Positions 33,933 through 43,028 of a DNA stretch of 64,000 bases are shown here, one piece after another. The stretch is from contig NZ_OZ244657.1 of the NCBI RefSeq assembly GCF_965218685.1, positions 1,860,001-1,924,000 of the forward strand, given 5' to 3'. The DNA is from Thalassobius sp965218685. GTDB taxonomy: Bacteria; Pseudomonadota; Alphaproteobacteria; Rhodobacterales; Rhodobacteraceae. A program made the translations under genes and the position numbers. The notes beneath the pieces were generated by a model. It made no database searches. It was not told the DNA's origin and saw only the letters and a list, made by a program, of their open reading frames with translations. Every line of letters starts with the position of its first letter. Positions within the stretch are counted from its first letter, which is position 1.

Positions 33933-35354
33933 ATGACGCTTACTCGGATGATGCAAAGCGAGCAGCGAGCGCTGCTGGTCGAGCGCAAAAGCCCCATTGA
34001 TGGGCGGATTGTCAGCGCTGAGATCGCGCTGGACAAAACGCAAAGCTTGGATGTGGTCGCGCAAGCGGCGGCAGCCTTTCCTGCGTGGTCGTCCCTGGCG
34101 GCGGCTCAGCGCGCGGAACTGCTTAGCCGAGCCGCCGATGTTCTGGAATCGCGCCGCGAAGATTTCCACGCGGCCCTGTCCGAAGAGATCGGTGCTCCGT
34201 CCAAGTGGGTCCATACGAATATCTCGTTTGCGGCGTCAATCCTGCGCCAGGTTGGTGTCTACGCGGACGAGGCCGAGAAGACCGAGACGCTGCAGGAAAC
34301 GCGTGACATCACCAGCCAGGCCGTGCGTGTGCCATGCGGCGTTTGTCTGGGTATCTCGCCGTGGAATGCACCGCTGGTGCTGGGGTTCCGCGCCGTGGCC
34401 GCGCCGTTGCTTTGTGGGAATACGGTATTACTGAAGGGTTCGGATTTTGCGCCGCGTACGCTGCGGCTGATCGGAGAGGTGTTTGATCAGGCCGGGTTCC
34501 CCCAAGGCGTGATGACCCCAATATTGACCCGCGCCGAGGACAGCGAGGAAATCGTCGAGGCATTGATCGCCTCGCCCGTGGTGCGGCGGGTGAATTTCAC
34601 CGGGTCCACCCGCGTGGGCCAGCGCGTGGCCGAGCTGTGTGCGAAATACCTTAAGCGGCCCCTGCTGGAGCTGGGCGGACAATCGACGATGCTGGTGCTG
34701 GAGGACGCCGATCTGGATCACGCTGCCCGCGAGGCATTGCGCGGGGCCTATCTGAACCAGGGGCAGGTCTGCATGTCTACCGAGCGGCTGATCGTGGCCG
34801 CCCCCATCGCTGATGCCTTTGCCGCAAAGCTCGAGGCCCTGCGCGCGCAACTCAGCCTGGGCGATCCGCGCCTGCCCGAAACCGATGTCGGCCCTGTGAT
34901 CAGCCACGCTGCGGCCGAGCGTATCGCAGGGCTAATCAGCGACGCGCTGTCCAAGGGAGCGCGTCTGGTCGGCGGCGGCGGCGTTCAGGGGAACAGCGTT
35001 GAACCGACCCTTCTGGACGCGATCGAGCCGGACATGCGCGTCTATCACGAAGAGGTTTTCGGCCCGCTTGTGTCGATGACCCGCGTGGTTAACGATCTTG
35101 AGGCGATCACTATCGCCAATGACAGCGAATACGGGCTGGTCTGTTCCGTCTTCAGCACGGATATGGCGCGCGCGCGGAACGTGGCGGACCAGTTGCACAG
35201 CGGTATCTGCCACATCAACCGCGCGACCTTTGACGATACCCCTCATGCCCCCTTTGGTGGCGTGAAATCCAGCGGCTACGGCCGGTTCGGGGGCCGCTGG
35301 GGCATTCATGAATTCACAGAATTGCGCTGGATGACCAGCGCAGAACCGACCTGA
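33933..35354 (+). CDS. Aldehyde dehydrogenase (salicylaldehyde/vanillin dehydrogenase-like)
   Basis: 473-residue NAD(P)-dependent aldehyde dehydrogenase. Visible: substrate-channel start GISPWNAPLVLGFRAVAAPLLCGNTVLLKGSD, Rossmann loop FTGSTRVGQ, general base Glu in LLELGGQS, catalytic Cys in NQGQVCMSTERL, and the C-terminal PFGGVKSSGYGRFGG. The CMSTER form is typical of the aromatic aldehyde dehydrogenases (vanillin, salicylaldehyde). First gene of an operon with a Liv-type transporter; a second paralogue closes the operon. Confidence 0.88.
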   Translation: MTLTRMMQSEQRALLVERKSPIDGRIVSAEIALDKTQSLDVVAQAAAAFPAWSSLAAAQRAELLSRAADVLESRREDFHAALSEEIGAPSKWVHTNISFAASILRQVGVYADEAEKTETLQETRDITSQAVRVPCGVCLGISPWNAPLVLGFRAVAAPLLCGNTVLLKGSDFAPRTLRLIGEVFDQAGFPQGVMTPILTRAEDSEEIVEALIASPVVRRVNFTGSTRVGQRVAELCAKYLKRPLLELGGQSTMLVLEDADLDHAAREALRGAYLNQGQVCMSTERLIVAAPIADAFAAKLEALRAQLSLGDPRLPETDVGPVISHAAAERIAGLISDALSKGARLVGGGGVQGNSVEPTLLDAIEPDMRVYHEEVFGPLVSMTRVVNDLEAITIANDSEYGLVCSVFSTDMARARNVADQLHSGICHINRATFDDTPHAPFGGVKSSGYGRFGGRWGIHEFTELRWMTSAEPT

Positions 35355-35389
35355 TCTCAGGTCTTCAAAGGAAATATCGGGAGGAAACT

Positions 35390-36607
35390 ATGACCTTTGA
35401 CAAGATACGCCGTAAAATGGTGATCGGCACCGGGGCTGCCCTTGGACTTTCGACCCTGATGGCCACGACCGCCCTGGCCCAGGAACCGATCAAATTTGGT
35501 GTCGTTGCTCACCTGACAGGCCCGCTGGCCGGGGGCGAGGCTGTGACCCATACGCCGAACATCGAACTGTGGGCCAAGCAGGTGAACGACCGTGGCGGCC
35601 TGAAAGTCGATGGCGAAATGCGCCCGATCGAAGTGATCACCTATGACGACAAGACCAACCCGTCCGAGCATATCAAGGCCGTGCAGCGCCTGGCGACCCA
35701 GGATAAGGTTGACTTCATGCTGTCGCCCTATGGCACCGGGTTCAACATCGCAGCGGCCCCGATCTATGCCAAGTATGACTTCCCGCTGGTTGCCGTCAGC
35801 GCGATCACTGACAAACAGCCCGAGTTGTCCAAGCGGTTCCCCAACATGTTCTTCACGCTGGGGTCCACCACTGGGTTTGTTGAAGGCGTGCGTGATACGC
35901 TGACCAAAATGCGGGACGCAGGCACCATCGGCAACAAGATCGCCATGGTGAACGTCGCGGATGCCTTTGGGATCGAGCTGGCCGACAAGGCGCGCCCCAT
36001 CCTGGCCGAGGCAGGGTTCGAGATTGTCTATGACAAATCCTATCCCTTGGGCACGCCAGATATCTCGCCCGTGGTGAAGGGCGCCAAGGCGTCTGAACCC
36101 GATGCGTTTGTGGCCTGGTCCTATCCGCCGGACACCTTCGCGCTGACCGAACAGGCGATCATTGAAGATTTCAGCGTCAAGGCGTTCTACACCGCTGTGG
36201 CAACCGCCTTCCCGGCCTATGCGGGCAAGTTCGGATCCAAGATCAACGGAAACCTGGGCGCAGGCGGTGTGAACCCTGACACCCCGGCCATGAAGGAATA
36301 CCGCATGGCCCACAAAGAGGTGACCGGAAAAGAGGCCGATTACTGGGCCTCGGCCACGTATTATTCCAGCCTCCAGGTACTAGAACAGGCGATCGAAGCC
36401 GTGGGAACCGTCGACCGTAAGGCGACCGTGGACTACATCAAGAACAACAGCTTCGACACCGTGATCGGCACCATTAGCTTTGACGAGAACAACAACTCGG
36501 AACGCTACTGGTCGGTCGGTCAGTGGGAAAACGGCGTGTTCCGCGCGGTGGCTGACACCGGGATGGGCGACTCGGTCGCTGCCACGCCCAAAGACGGCTG
36601 GAAATAA
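35390..36607 (+). CDS. Liv-type ABC transporter solute-binding protein
   Basis: 405-residue periplasmic binding protein (LivK/Peripla_BP_6 family). Sec signal MTFDKIRRKMVIGTGAALGL...TALAQ (cleavage about residue 30), then EPIKFGVVAHLTGPLAGGEAVTHTPNIELWAKQVNDRGG. Ribosome site GGGAGG before the ATG. Substrate not obvious: Liv systems carry branched amino acids, amides or aromatic compounds. The neighbouring dehydrogenases favour an aromatic or other alcohol/aldehyde-related compound. Confidence 0.88.
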   Translation: MTFDKIRRKMVIGTGAALGLSTLMATTALAQEPIKFGVVAHLTGPLAGGEAVTHTPNIELWAKQVNDRGGLKVDGEMRPIEVITYDDKTNPSEHIKAVQRLATQDKVDFMLSPYGTGFNIAAAPIYAKYDFPLVAVSAITDKQPELSKRFPNMFFTLGSTTGFVEGVRDTLTKMRDAGTIGNKIAMVNVADAFGIELADKARPILAEAGFEIVYDKSYPLGTPDISPVVKGAKASEPDAFVAWSYPPDTFALTEQAIIEDFSVKAFYTAVATAFPAYAGKFGSKINGNLGAGGVNPDTPAMKEYRMAHKEVTGKEADYWASATYYSSLQVLEQAIEAVGTVDRKATVDYIKNNSFDTVIGTISFDENNNSERYWSVGQWENGVFRAVADTGMGDSVAATPKDGWK

Positions 36608-36620
36608 TTCCACAACCTTT

Positions 36621-36648
36621 GCTGCCCGGCCGCATCTGGCCGGGTAGC
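36621..36648 (+). terminator. Hairpin after the solute-binding protein gene
   Basis: 11-bp stem GCTGCCCGGCC / GGCCGGGTAGC (one G-U pair) with a 6-base loop, 13 bases after the stop. No T run. Probably protects the binding-protein mRNA or reduces read-through, as in the urtA-urtB gap. Confidence 0.5.
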
Positions 36649-36672
36649 CTCCTCAAATCAGGCGAAAATATT

Positions 36673-37533
36673 ATGGATATCCTCATATCCGGGCTGCTGC
36701 TGGGCGGCACCTATGCGCTTATGGCCATGGGTCTGAACCTGCAATACGGCGTCGCGCGCATCATGAACCTTGCCAATGGCGAAATGCTGGTCCTGGGTGG
36801 ACTGGCCGCGTTCTGGCTGTTCACCGTGTCTGCCCTCAGCCCCATTCTGACTGCGGTGATCATCGCGCCCCTGGCCTTTGCCGGGAACTGGCTGCTGTAC
36901 CGCTATCTTCTGCTGCCGCTGGTGCGCCGTGCCAAGACCCAGGGCCAGCTCGAGGTTGACTCGATTCTGGCCACCTTTGGCATGAGCTTTGCGCTGGTGG
37001 GCATCATGGTCTCGCTGCATGGCGAGTACTTTACCTATTCCTACCTGGCCACGCCGTTTTCGGTCCTGGGCAGCACCGTGGCGCTGAACAGGCTGGTGGC
37101 CTTTGGACTGGCCGTGCTGATCGGCGGCGCGCTGTATTACTGGCTGAATCACACCTATAAGGGCACCGCCGTCCGCGCCGTGTCTGTCAGCACCGAGGCC
37201 GCCGGTCTGGTCGGCATCAACGTTGATAAAGTGTCCGCGCTGGCCTTTGCGCTGGGCGGGGCCGTGACCGCGATGGGCGGTGCGCTGATTTCCACCTTCA
37301 TCACGTTGGATGCCTCGGTTGGGGTGATTTTCACCATGAAGGCGCTGATCATCATCATCATGGGCGGTGTCGGCGACATCCGGGGTGCGATCATCGCTGC
37401 GTTGATCCTGGGGTTGGTGGAAACCACTGTGGCCACGGTCGTTGACCCCGGCCTGACGCTGGTGGCGGCTTACGTGATCTTCCTTGGTATCCTGCTGTTC
37501 CGCCCGCAGGGCCTGTTCGGGAGGCGCGCATGA
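36673..37533 (+). CDS. Liv-type ABC transporter permease (LivH)
   Basis: 286-residue membrane protein starting at MDILISGLLLGGTYALMAMGLNLQYGVARIMNLANGEMLVLGGLAAF, the LivH signature, and containing VGINVDKVSALAFALGGAVTAMGGAL. The frame opening at 36619 lies in the hairpin and is not used. Overlaps the next permease gene by four bases (ATGA). Confidence 0.9.
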   Translation: MDILISGLLLGGTYALMAMGLNLQYGVARIMNLANGEMLVLGGLAAFWLFTVSALSPILTAVIIAPLAFAGNWLLYRYLLLPLVRRAKTQGQLEVDSILATFGMSFALVGIMVSLHGEYFTYSYLATPFSVLGSTVALNRLVAFGLAVLIGGALYYWLNHTYKGTAVRAVSVSTEAAGLVGINVDKVSALAFALGGAVTAMGGALISTFITLDASVGVIFTMKALIIIIMGGVGDIRGAIIAALILGLVETTVATVVDPGLTLVAAYVIFLGILLFRPQGLFGRRA

Positions 37534-38456
37534 AACCTGCTGAGATGAAAAACCTTGGCCTTGGTGCCGTGTTGGCCGCACTGGCCGCGGTGGTGCCACT
37601 GGTGGCGGATGGCTATTGGCTGTCGATTGCAACCACCGCGATGATGTATATCGCGCTGTCCACTAGCTGGGCGCTGTTTTCCGGGCCGACGCATCTGATT
37701 GCGCTGTCTACTGGCGCGTTCTTTGGCGTTGGGGGCTATTTGGTTGGCTCTGGCATGAGCGATTATTACCAGAGCTTCTGGACCATGGCCTTGATTGCGC
37801 CCATCGTTGCGACGGTGCTGGCGTTGCTGATCGGGCTGGCCACGCTGCGTCTGTCAGGGGTCTATTTCGTGATCTTCACGCTGGGCCTGGCCGAGATGAT
37901 CCGCAATCTGGTCAGCTGGGTGCAGAACAACTTCCTTGGATCGCGCGGCCTGTATGTGCTGACCGATTTCGGCGAGGAGCATATCTATTGGATGCTTCTG
38001 GCCGTGGCCGTTGTGGTCTTTGTCATGGGCTGGTGGATCAACCGCTCGCGGCTGGGTTTTGCCCTGCGCATCATCGGCAATGACGAAGAGGTTGCCCGCC
38101 ATGTCGGGATCAACACCGCATGGTCCAAGGTGATCCTGTTCATGTCCACCGGGTTCTTTGCGGCATTGGTGGGGGCCATCGTGGCGCCACGCTATTCTTA
38201 CATCGAGCCCAATGTCGTCTTCTCGCCCGAGCTTAGCTTTCTGGTGGTGATCATGGCGCTGCTTGGGGGCGTGCATCGCTTGTGGGGGCCGCTTGTCGGC
38301 GTCATCCCCTTCACCTTGCTGTGGGAGGCGATCACGATCTCGTTCCCGAACTCGACCACGTTGTTCCTGGGCCTGTCGTTCCTGCTGATCGTCTACCTGA
38401 TCCCGAACGGCTTTGTCGGTCTCTTCGAGCAACTCAAACGGAGGGCGGCGAAATGA
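37530..38456 (+). CDS. Liv-type ABC transporter permease (LivM)
   Basis: 308-residue permease with LivM features: TSWALFSGPTHLIALSTGAFFGVGGYLVG, TLRLSGVYFVIFTLGLAEMIRNLVSWVQNN, and the cytoplasmic loop IIGNDEEVARHVGINTAWSKVILF. Four-base overlaps with both neighbours show tight translational coupling with livH- and livG-type genes. Confidence 0.92.
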   Translation: MKPAEMKNLGLGAVLAALAAVVPLVADGYWLSIATTAMMYIALSTSWALFSGPTHLIALSTGAFFGVGGYLVGSGMSDYYQSFWTMALIAPIVATVLALLIGLATLRLSGVYFVIFTLGLAEMIRNLVSWVQNNFLGSRGLYVLTDFGEEHIYWMLLAVAVVVFVMGWWINRSRLGFALRIIGNDEEVARHVGINTAWSKVILFMSTGFFAALVGAIVAPRYSYIEPNVVFSPELSFLVVIMALLGGVHRLWGPLVGVIPFTLLWEAITISFPNSTTLFLGLSFLLIVYLIPNGFVGLFEQLKRRAAK

Positions 38457-39178
38457 GCAGGACCATTCTGAATGTATCAGGGCTGACCAAGCGCTTCGGC
38501 GGGCTGGTGGCTGTCAACGACCTGAGCTTTGACGTCCGCGAACACGAGGTTATGGGCATCATCGGCCCCAATGGGTCGGGCAAGTCTACAACGATGAACC
38601 TGATCTCGGGGGCGTTGAAACCCACCAGCGGAACCATCGTTCTGGAAGGCCACGACCTTACCCCGCTGCCACCGCACAAAATTGCGCGGTTCGGTGTGGC
38701 GCGGACCTTTCAACTGGTGCGCATTCTGCCGGGGATGACCGTGATGGAAAATGTCATTGCCGGTGCCGCCTTTGCACATAAACCCCGCTGGGGAAGCGAA
38801 GCCGAAGACTTTGCCAGTGCTCTACTGGACCGGCTGGAGCTGGGCGACAAGAAGAACCAAGGCATGGATAGCCTGACATACATCGATCAAAAGCGACTGG
38901 AGCTGGCCCGTGCGCTGGCCTCGGAACCCGAAATCCTGTTGCTGGATGAATGGCTGGCCGGGCTGAACCCAAGCGAGCTGCGGATCGGGATCGACCTGAT
39001 TTCCGGGCTGCGCAAGGAAGGCCGGACCATCATTCTGGTCGAACATGTGATGGATGCGATCCGCTCGCTTTGTGATCGCTGCGTGGTGATGAACTCGGGC
39101 GCGAAAATTGCCGAAGGGACGCCGGCCGATGTTCTGTCGGACCCGCAGGTTATCCGCGCCTATCTGGGGGACGAATGA
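38453..39178 (+). CDS. Liv-type ABC transporter ATPase (LivG)
   Basis: 241-residue ATPase. Walker A GPNGSGKST, Walker B LLLDEWLAGLNPSEL, switch His in ILVEHVMDAI. The LSGGQ signature is replaced by SLTYIDQKRLELARAL (YIDQKR), an unusual form that recurs in some LivG proteins. The start is ATG at 38453 overlapping the livM stop; the frame opening at 38282 is not used. Confidence 0.92.
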   Translation: MSRTILNVSGLTKRFGGLVAVNDLSFDVREHEVMGIIGPNGSGKSTTMNLISGALKPTSGTIVLEGHDLTPLPPHKIARFGVARTFQLVRILPGMTVMENVIAGAAFAHKPRWGSEAEDFASALLDRLELGDKKNQGMDSLTYIDQKRLELARALASEPEILLLDEWLAGLNPSELRIGIDLISGLRKEGRTIILVEHVMDAIRSLCDRCVVMNSGAKIAEGTPADVLSDPQVIRAYLGDE

Positions 39179-39927
39179 TGCTGACGATTGAAAACCTGAC
39201 TGTCTCTTATGGGCTGCACCGCGCGCTGGGCGGCGTCAGCCTGACCGTCTCGCCGGGCGAAATCGTGGTGATGCTGGGCGCGAACGGGGCGGGCAAAAGC
39301 TCGCTTCTGCGGGCCGTTGCAGGCATTTGCGAGGGCGACACCTCGGGGCGCATCGATCTGAGCGGCAAAGACCTGTTGTCCCGCAAACCCGACGAAATCG
39401 TCGAGGCCGGAATTGCCTTTGTCCCCGAGGGGCGCGGCATTTTTGGGGATCTTTCGGTCTGGGAAAATCTGATGCTGGGCGCTTATTCCCAGCGTGCCCG
39501 TGCGGCCAAACAGGACAATCTGGCCGCCGTACTGGAGCTGTTCCCCAAACTGGCCGAGCGCAAGACACAAATCGCGCGCACCATGTCGGGCGGTGAACAG
39601 CAGATGGTCGCAATCGGGCGGGCGATGATGTCCAACCCCGAAATCCTGATGCTGGACGAGCCGTCCCTTGGCCTGTCCCCGCTTCTTAGCAAAGAGCTGT
39701 TCGGCAACCTGTCCAAAATCCGCGCGACGGGGATGGGCGTGCTGTTGGTCGAACAAAACGCCAAGCAAAGCCTGGCCATCGCTGATCGGGGATACCTGAT
39801 CGAAAACGGTGAGATCACCGGCGAAAATGCCGCCCAGGCCATGCTGAACGATCCGGCCGTGCAAGCGGCCTATCTGGGTGGAGGCGCCCAGACGGAACAT
39901 ACCCAAAAGGAGAGAACGAATGTTTGA
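39175..39927 (+). CDS. Liv-type ABC transporter ATPase (LivF)
   Basis: 250-residue ATPase. Walker A GANGAGKSS, signature TMSGGEQQMVAIGRAMM, Walker B LMLDEPSLGLSPLL, and VLLVEQNAKQSLAIADR. Two start codons in tandem (39175, 39178) overlap the livG stop. The 3' end overlaps the next gene by eight bases, tying the dehydrogenase to the transporter. Confidence 0.93.
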   Translation: MMLTIENLTVSYGLHRALGGVSLTVSPGEIVVMLGANGAGKSSLLRAVAGICEGDTSGRIDLSGKDLLSRKPDEIVEAGIAFVPEGRGIFGDLSVWENLMLGAYSQRARAAKQDNLAAVLELFPKLAERKTQIARTMSGGEQQMVAIGRAMMSNPEILMLDEPSLGLSPLLSKELFGNLSKIRATGMGVLLVEQNAKQSLAIADRGYLIENGEITGENAAQAMLNDPAVQAAYLGGGAQTEHTQKERTNV

Positions 39928-40699
39928 GGGAAAAAAGATCATCGTGACCGGGGTGTCCTCGGGGATTGGTCAGGAAACGGCCAAGCAGCTGAAGGCCCAG
40001 GGGGCGACCGTCATCGGTGTTGACCGCAACCCGCCCAGCGTTGATCTGGACGCATTTCATCAGGTGGACCTGATGGACGAAGCCGCGCTGGACGCTCTGA
40101 TCGAAGAGTTGAAGGCCGTCAAAGCCGATGGCCTGGCCAACATCGCCGGTGTTCCGCCGACTGCGCCCGTCGAAACCGTTGTGACGGTGAACCTGGTGGC
40201 GCTGAAACGCCTGACCCTGGGTCTGGTCGACAGCCTGGCTGATGGTGCCTCGATCGTGAACCTGGCGTCGTTGGCCGGGATCGGCTGGGAAGGTGAGGTC
40301 GCCAAGATCAAGGCCGCCGAAGGTCTGGATCACGCAGGTGTTCCGGCTTTCTGTGCGGCGCAGGAAATCACCGCTGACACCAGCTATTTCTATACCAAAC
40401 AGGCGCTGGTGGCCTGGACTCACGAAAACCGCTGGACCTGGCGCGATCGCGGCATCCGCATGAACGCCGTCAGCCCCGGCCCGGTGGACACGCCGATTCT
40501 CAAGGACTTCCTGGAAACCCTGGGCGAGCGCGCCGAGGAAGACATGAAGATCATGGACCGCCCCGGCACCCCCACCGATATCGCCCCAGTGGTGGTGTTC
40601 CTGCTGAGCGACGGCTCGGTCTGGCTGCGCGGGGTAAACATCGCCACCGATGGCGGCATGCGCGCGCATATCGACGCCACCTCGAATGGTTTGAACTGA
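39920..40699 (+). CDS. Short-chain dehydrogenase, coniferyl-alcohol/3-alpha-hydroxysteroid type
   Basis: 259-residue NAD(P)-dependent oxidoreductase. Cofactor motif TGVSSGIG, NIAG in LANIAGVPPTAP, and a YxxxK active site in YFYTKQALVAW; the catalytic Ser is in VNLASLAGIGW. C-terminal PGPVDTPILKDFLETLG is like 3-alpha-hydroxysteroid/coniferyl-alcohol dehydrogenases. Start at 39920 with AAAGGAGAG upstream. Lying between a transporter and two aldehyde dehydrogenases, it probably oxidises an imported alcohol to the aldehyde. Confidence 0.85.
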   Translation: MFEGKKIIVTGVSSGIGQETAKQLKAQGATVIGVDRNPPSVDLDAFHQVDLMDEAALDALIEELKAVKADGLANIAGVPPTAPVETVVTVNLVALKRLTLGLVDSLADGASIVNLASLAGIGWEGEVAKIKAAEGLDHAGVPAFCAAQEITADTSYFYTKQALVAWTHENRWTWRDRGIRMNAVSPGPVDTPILKDFLETLGERAEEDMKIMDRPGTPTDIAPVVVFLLSDGSVWLRGVNIATDGGMRAHIDATSNGLN

Positions 40700-40717
40700 T
40701 TTAGAAGGAAAAGAGAC

Positions 40718-42163
40718 ATGAGCATTTCCATGTTGATTGGCGGCCAGGATGTCGCCGCACTGGACGGGTCAACCTTTGACCGTCTGGACCCGGTAACCGG
40801 AGAGGTTGCCACCACTGCCCCGGCAGCCAAGGCAGCCGATGCACAAGCTGCAGCCAAGGCAGCGGCAGCGGCCTTTCCTGCGTGGTCGAAAACCAGCCCT
40901 GCCGAACGTCGCGCCGTGCTGATGAAAGCAGCGGACGAGCTGGAGGCGATGGCGCCCGAGATCATCGCCATCACCACCAGCGAAACCGGCGCCACCGCGC
41001 CCTGGACCGGCTTTAACTGCATGCTGGCCGCCGGCATGCTGCGCGAGGCCGGCGCCATCACCACGCAAATCACGGGCGAGATCATCCCGGCCAACAAACC
41101 CGGCACGCTGGCCATGGCACAGCGCAAACCTCTGGGCGTCTGCCTTGGCATCGCGCCGTGGAACGCGCCGATCATTCTGGGCACCCGCGCCGTGGCGACT
41201 GCGATCGCTTGTGGCAACACCGCGATCCTGAAAGCCTCTGAACTGTGCCCGGCCACCCATCTGGCCATTGGCGAGGCCTTCCGCCGCGCCGGTGCCCCCG
41301 ATGGGGTGATGAACGTGGTGACCAACGCCCCCGAGGATGCTGCCGAAGTAGTCGGCGCTCTGATCGCGGCCCCCGAGGTGCGCCACATCAACTTCACCGG
41401 TTCGACCGGGGTGGGGCGGATCATTGCGCAAACCGCCGCGACCCATCTGAAGCCCGTCCTGCTGGAACTGGGCGGCAAGGCGCCTCTGGTCATTCTGGAT
41501 GACGCTGATGTCGAGGCCGCAGTGAACGGTGCTGCCTTCGGGGCCTTCATGAACCAGGGCCAGATCTGCATGTCCACTGAACGGATCATCGTGCACGAGG
41601 GCATCGCGGACGAGTTCATCGCCGCTTTTGCCGCCAAGGCCAACGCTCTGCCCGCTGGCAACCCGCGTGATCAGGTGGTGCTGGGCTCGCTTGTCACGCC
41701 CGAGGCGGCCGAAAAGATGGACGCGATCATCGCCGATGCCACCGCCAAGGGCGGCAAGGTTATCGCCGGGGGCAAGCGCGACGGCTCGGTCGTCGAGGCT
41801 ACGTTGATCGACAACGCCACGCCCGACATGACGATCTATGCCAAGGAAAGCTTTGGCCCGGTCAAGCCGATCATCCGCGTGAAGGACGATGAAGAGGCGA
41901 TCCGCGTGGCCAATGACACCGAATACGGCCTGTCCGCCGCTGTCTACAGCCAGGATATCCAGCGTGCGATGTCCGTGGCTGACCGGATCGAAAGCGGTAT
42001 CTGTCATATCAACGGCCCGACCGTCGCGGACGAGGCTCAGATGCCCTTCGGGGGCGTCAAGGACTCGGGTTATGGCCGGTTTGGTGGCAAGGCGGGGATC
42101 GACTCGTTTACCTCGGTGCGCTGGGTAACGATCGAGGATCCGCATCAGCATTTCCCGTTCTGA
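40718..42163 (+). CDS. Aldehyde dehydrogenase (vanillin/salicylaldehyde type), second paralogue
   Basis: 481 residues with the same layout as the enzyme at 33933: GIAPWNAPIILGTRAVATAIACGNTAILKASE, FTGSTGVGR, LLELGGKAP, catalytic Cys in NQGQICMSTERIIVHE, PFGGVKDSGYGRFGG. Clearly a paralogue of the first aldehyde dehydrogenase. It probably takes the aldehyde made by the neighbouring short-chain dehydrogenase to the acid. Last gene of the operon, followed by a hairpin. Confidence 0.9.
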   Translation: MSISMLIGGQDVAALDGSTFDRLDPVTGEVATTAPAAKAADAQAAAKAAAAAFPAWSKTSPAERRAVLMKAADELEAMAPEIIAITTSETGATAPWTGFNCMLAAGMLREAGAITTQITGEIIPANKPGTLAMAQRKPLGVCLGIAPWNAPIILGTRAVATAIACGNTAILKASELCPATHLAIGEAFRRAGAPDGVMNVVTNAPEDAAEVVGALIAAPEVRHINFTGSTGVGRIIAQTAATHLKPVLLELGGKAPLVILDDADVEAAVNGAAFGAFMNQGQICMSTERIIVHEGIADEFIAAFAAKANALPAGNPRDQVVLGSLVTPEAAEKMDAIIADATAKGGKVIAGGKRDGSVVEATLIDNATPDMTIYAKESFGPVKPIIRVKDDEEAIRVANDTEYGLSAAVYSQDIQRAMSVADRIESGICHINGPTVADEAQMPFGGVKDSGYGRFGGKAGIDSFTSVRWVTIEDPHQHFPF

Positions 42164-42185
42164 TCTGAATTGAACGAACAAACCG

Positions 42186-42211
42186 GGGCCGCTCCATTTC
42201 TGGAGCGGCCC
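42186..42211 (+). terminator. Terminator-like hairpin after the Liv/ALDH operon
   Basis: Perfect 10-bp stem GGGCCGCTCC / GGAGCGGCCC with a 6-base loop, 22 bases after the stop. The tail (TGTGCGTTATGG) has few T residues, so termination may be Rho-assisted. Confidence 0.6.
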
Positions 42212-42285
42212 TGTGCGTTATGGCGGGCTGAATTGGGCCGTCGGGCCCTTAGCCTCCCTTGACCTTACGACGAAACCGCGAGATT

Positions 42286-42300
42286 TTTCCTGACAGGAAA
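42286..42300. promoter_or_regulatory. 15-bp perfect palindrome before the XRE-cupin gene
   Basis: TTTCCTG-A-CAGGAAA, 41 bp before the start codon. A 13-of-15 match occurs before tmm (56499-56513), and half-sites of the same type are repeated before mgsA. Likely autoregulatory operator of the XRE-cupin protein. Confidence 0.6.
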
Positions 42301-42340
42301 GAAATCACCCCGGTTTGGGTGAACAGTGAAAGGTGACCCC

Positions 42341-42988
42341 ATGCCATCCAAGTCTGCCGCCGCAAAGGCAAAGCTGTCTCAGAACCCTCACGCAGTGAAG
42401 GAACCGCGCGAGAAGAACCTTGAGGTGGCCATCGGGCGGCAGGTGCGCGAGCTGCGCAAACGGCAGCGGATGACGGGGTCAGATCTGGCCGCGCAAACGG
42501 GGCTGTCGGTGGGGATGCTGTCCAAGATCGAGAACGGGGTAATCTCGCCATCGCTGAACACGCTGCAAATGCTGGCCGATGCGCTGCGGGTGCCGCTGAT
42601 CCAGTTGTTTTCCGGCTTCGAAGAACCCCGTGGTGCCATGCATGTGAAAGCGGGCGAGGGGGTCGAGATCGAACGCGCCGGCACCCGCGCGGGCCATCAA
42701 TACCAACTGCTGGGGCATATCGGTTCGAATAACTCGGGTGTGGTGGTCGAGCCCTATCTGATCGAACTGACCGACGCCAGCGACCGTTTTCCGGCGTTTC
42801 AGCACGAGGGGATGGAGATGCTGTATATGTTGGAGGGGCGCGTCAGTTATCGCCACGGTGATCAGATCTATGACATGGAGCCGGGGGACAGCCTGTTGTT
42901 CGACGCCGATTCCCCCCATGGCCCCGAAGAACTGCTGGAACTGCCAGCCAAATACCTTTCGATCATCAGCTATCCCCAGCAGAAATAG
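42341..42988 (+). CDS. XRE-family regulator with C-terminal cupin domain
   Basis: 215 residues. Helix-turn-helix about 30-85 (IGRQVRELRKRQRMTGSDLAAQTGLSVGMLSKIENGVISPSLNTLQMLADALRVPL), then a cupin domain about 130-205 (HEGMEMLYMLEGRVSYRHGDQIYDMEPGDSLLFDADSPHGPEEL). Such proteins bind a small ligand in the cupin and control nearby catabolic genes. Start at the ATG 42341 with AAAGGTG upstream, not GTG 42326. It is the first gene of the methylamine region, and the operator-like repeats before itself, mgsA and tmm make it the probable pathway regulator. Confidence 0.88.
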   Translation: MPSKSAAAKAKLSQNPHAVKEPREKNLEVAIGRQVRELRKRQRMTGSDLAAQTGLSVGMLSKIENGVISPSLNTLQMLADALRVPLIQLFSGFEEPRGAMHVKAGEGVEIERAGTRAGHQYQLLGHIGSNNSGVVVEPYLIELTDASDRFPAFQHEGMEMLYMLEGRVSYRHGDQIYDMEPGDSLLFDADSPHGPEELLELPAKYLSIISYPQQK

Positions 42989-43028
42989 CCCGCAGACCGC
43001 GGTTTGATCCGGGTTTTGCTCAGAAATT

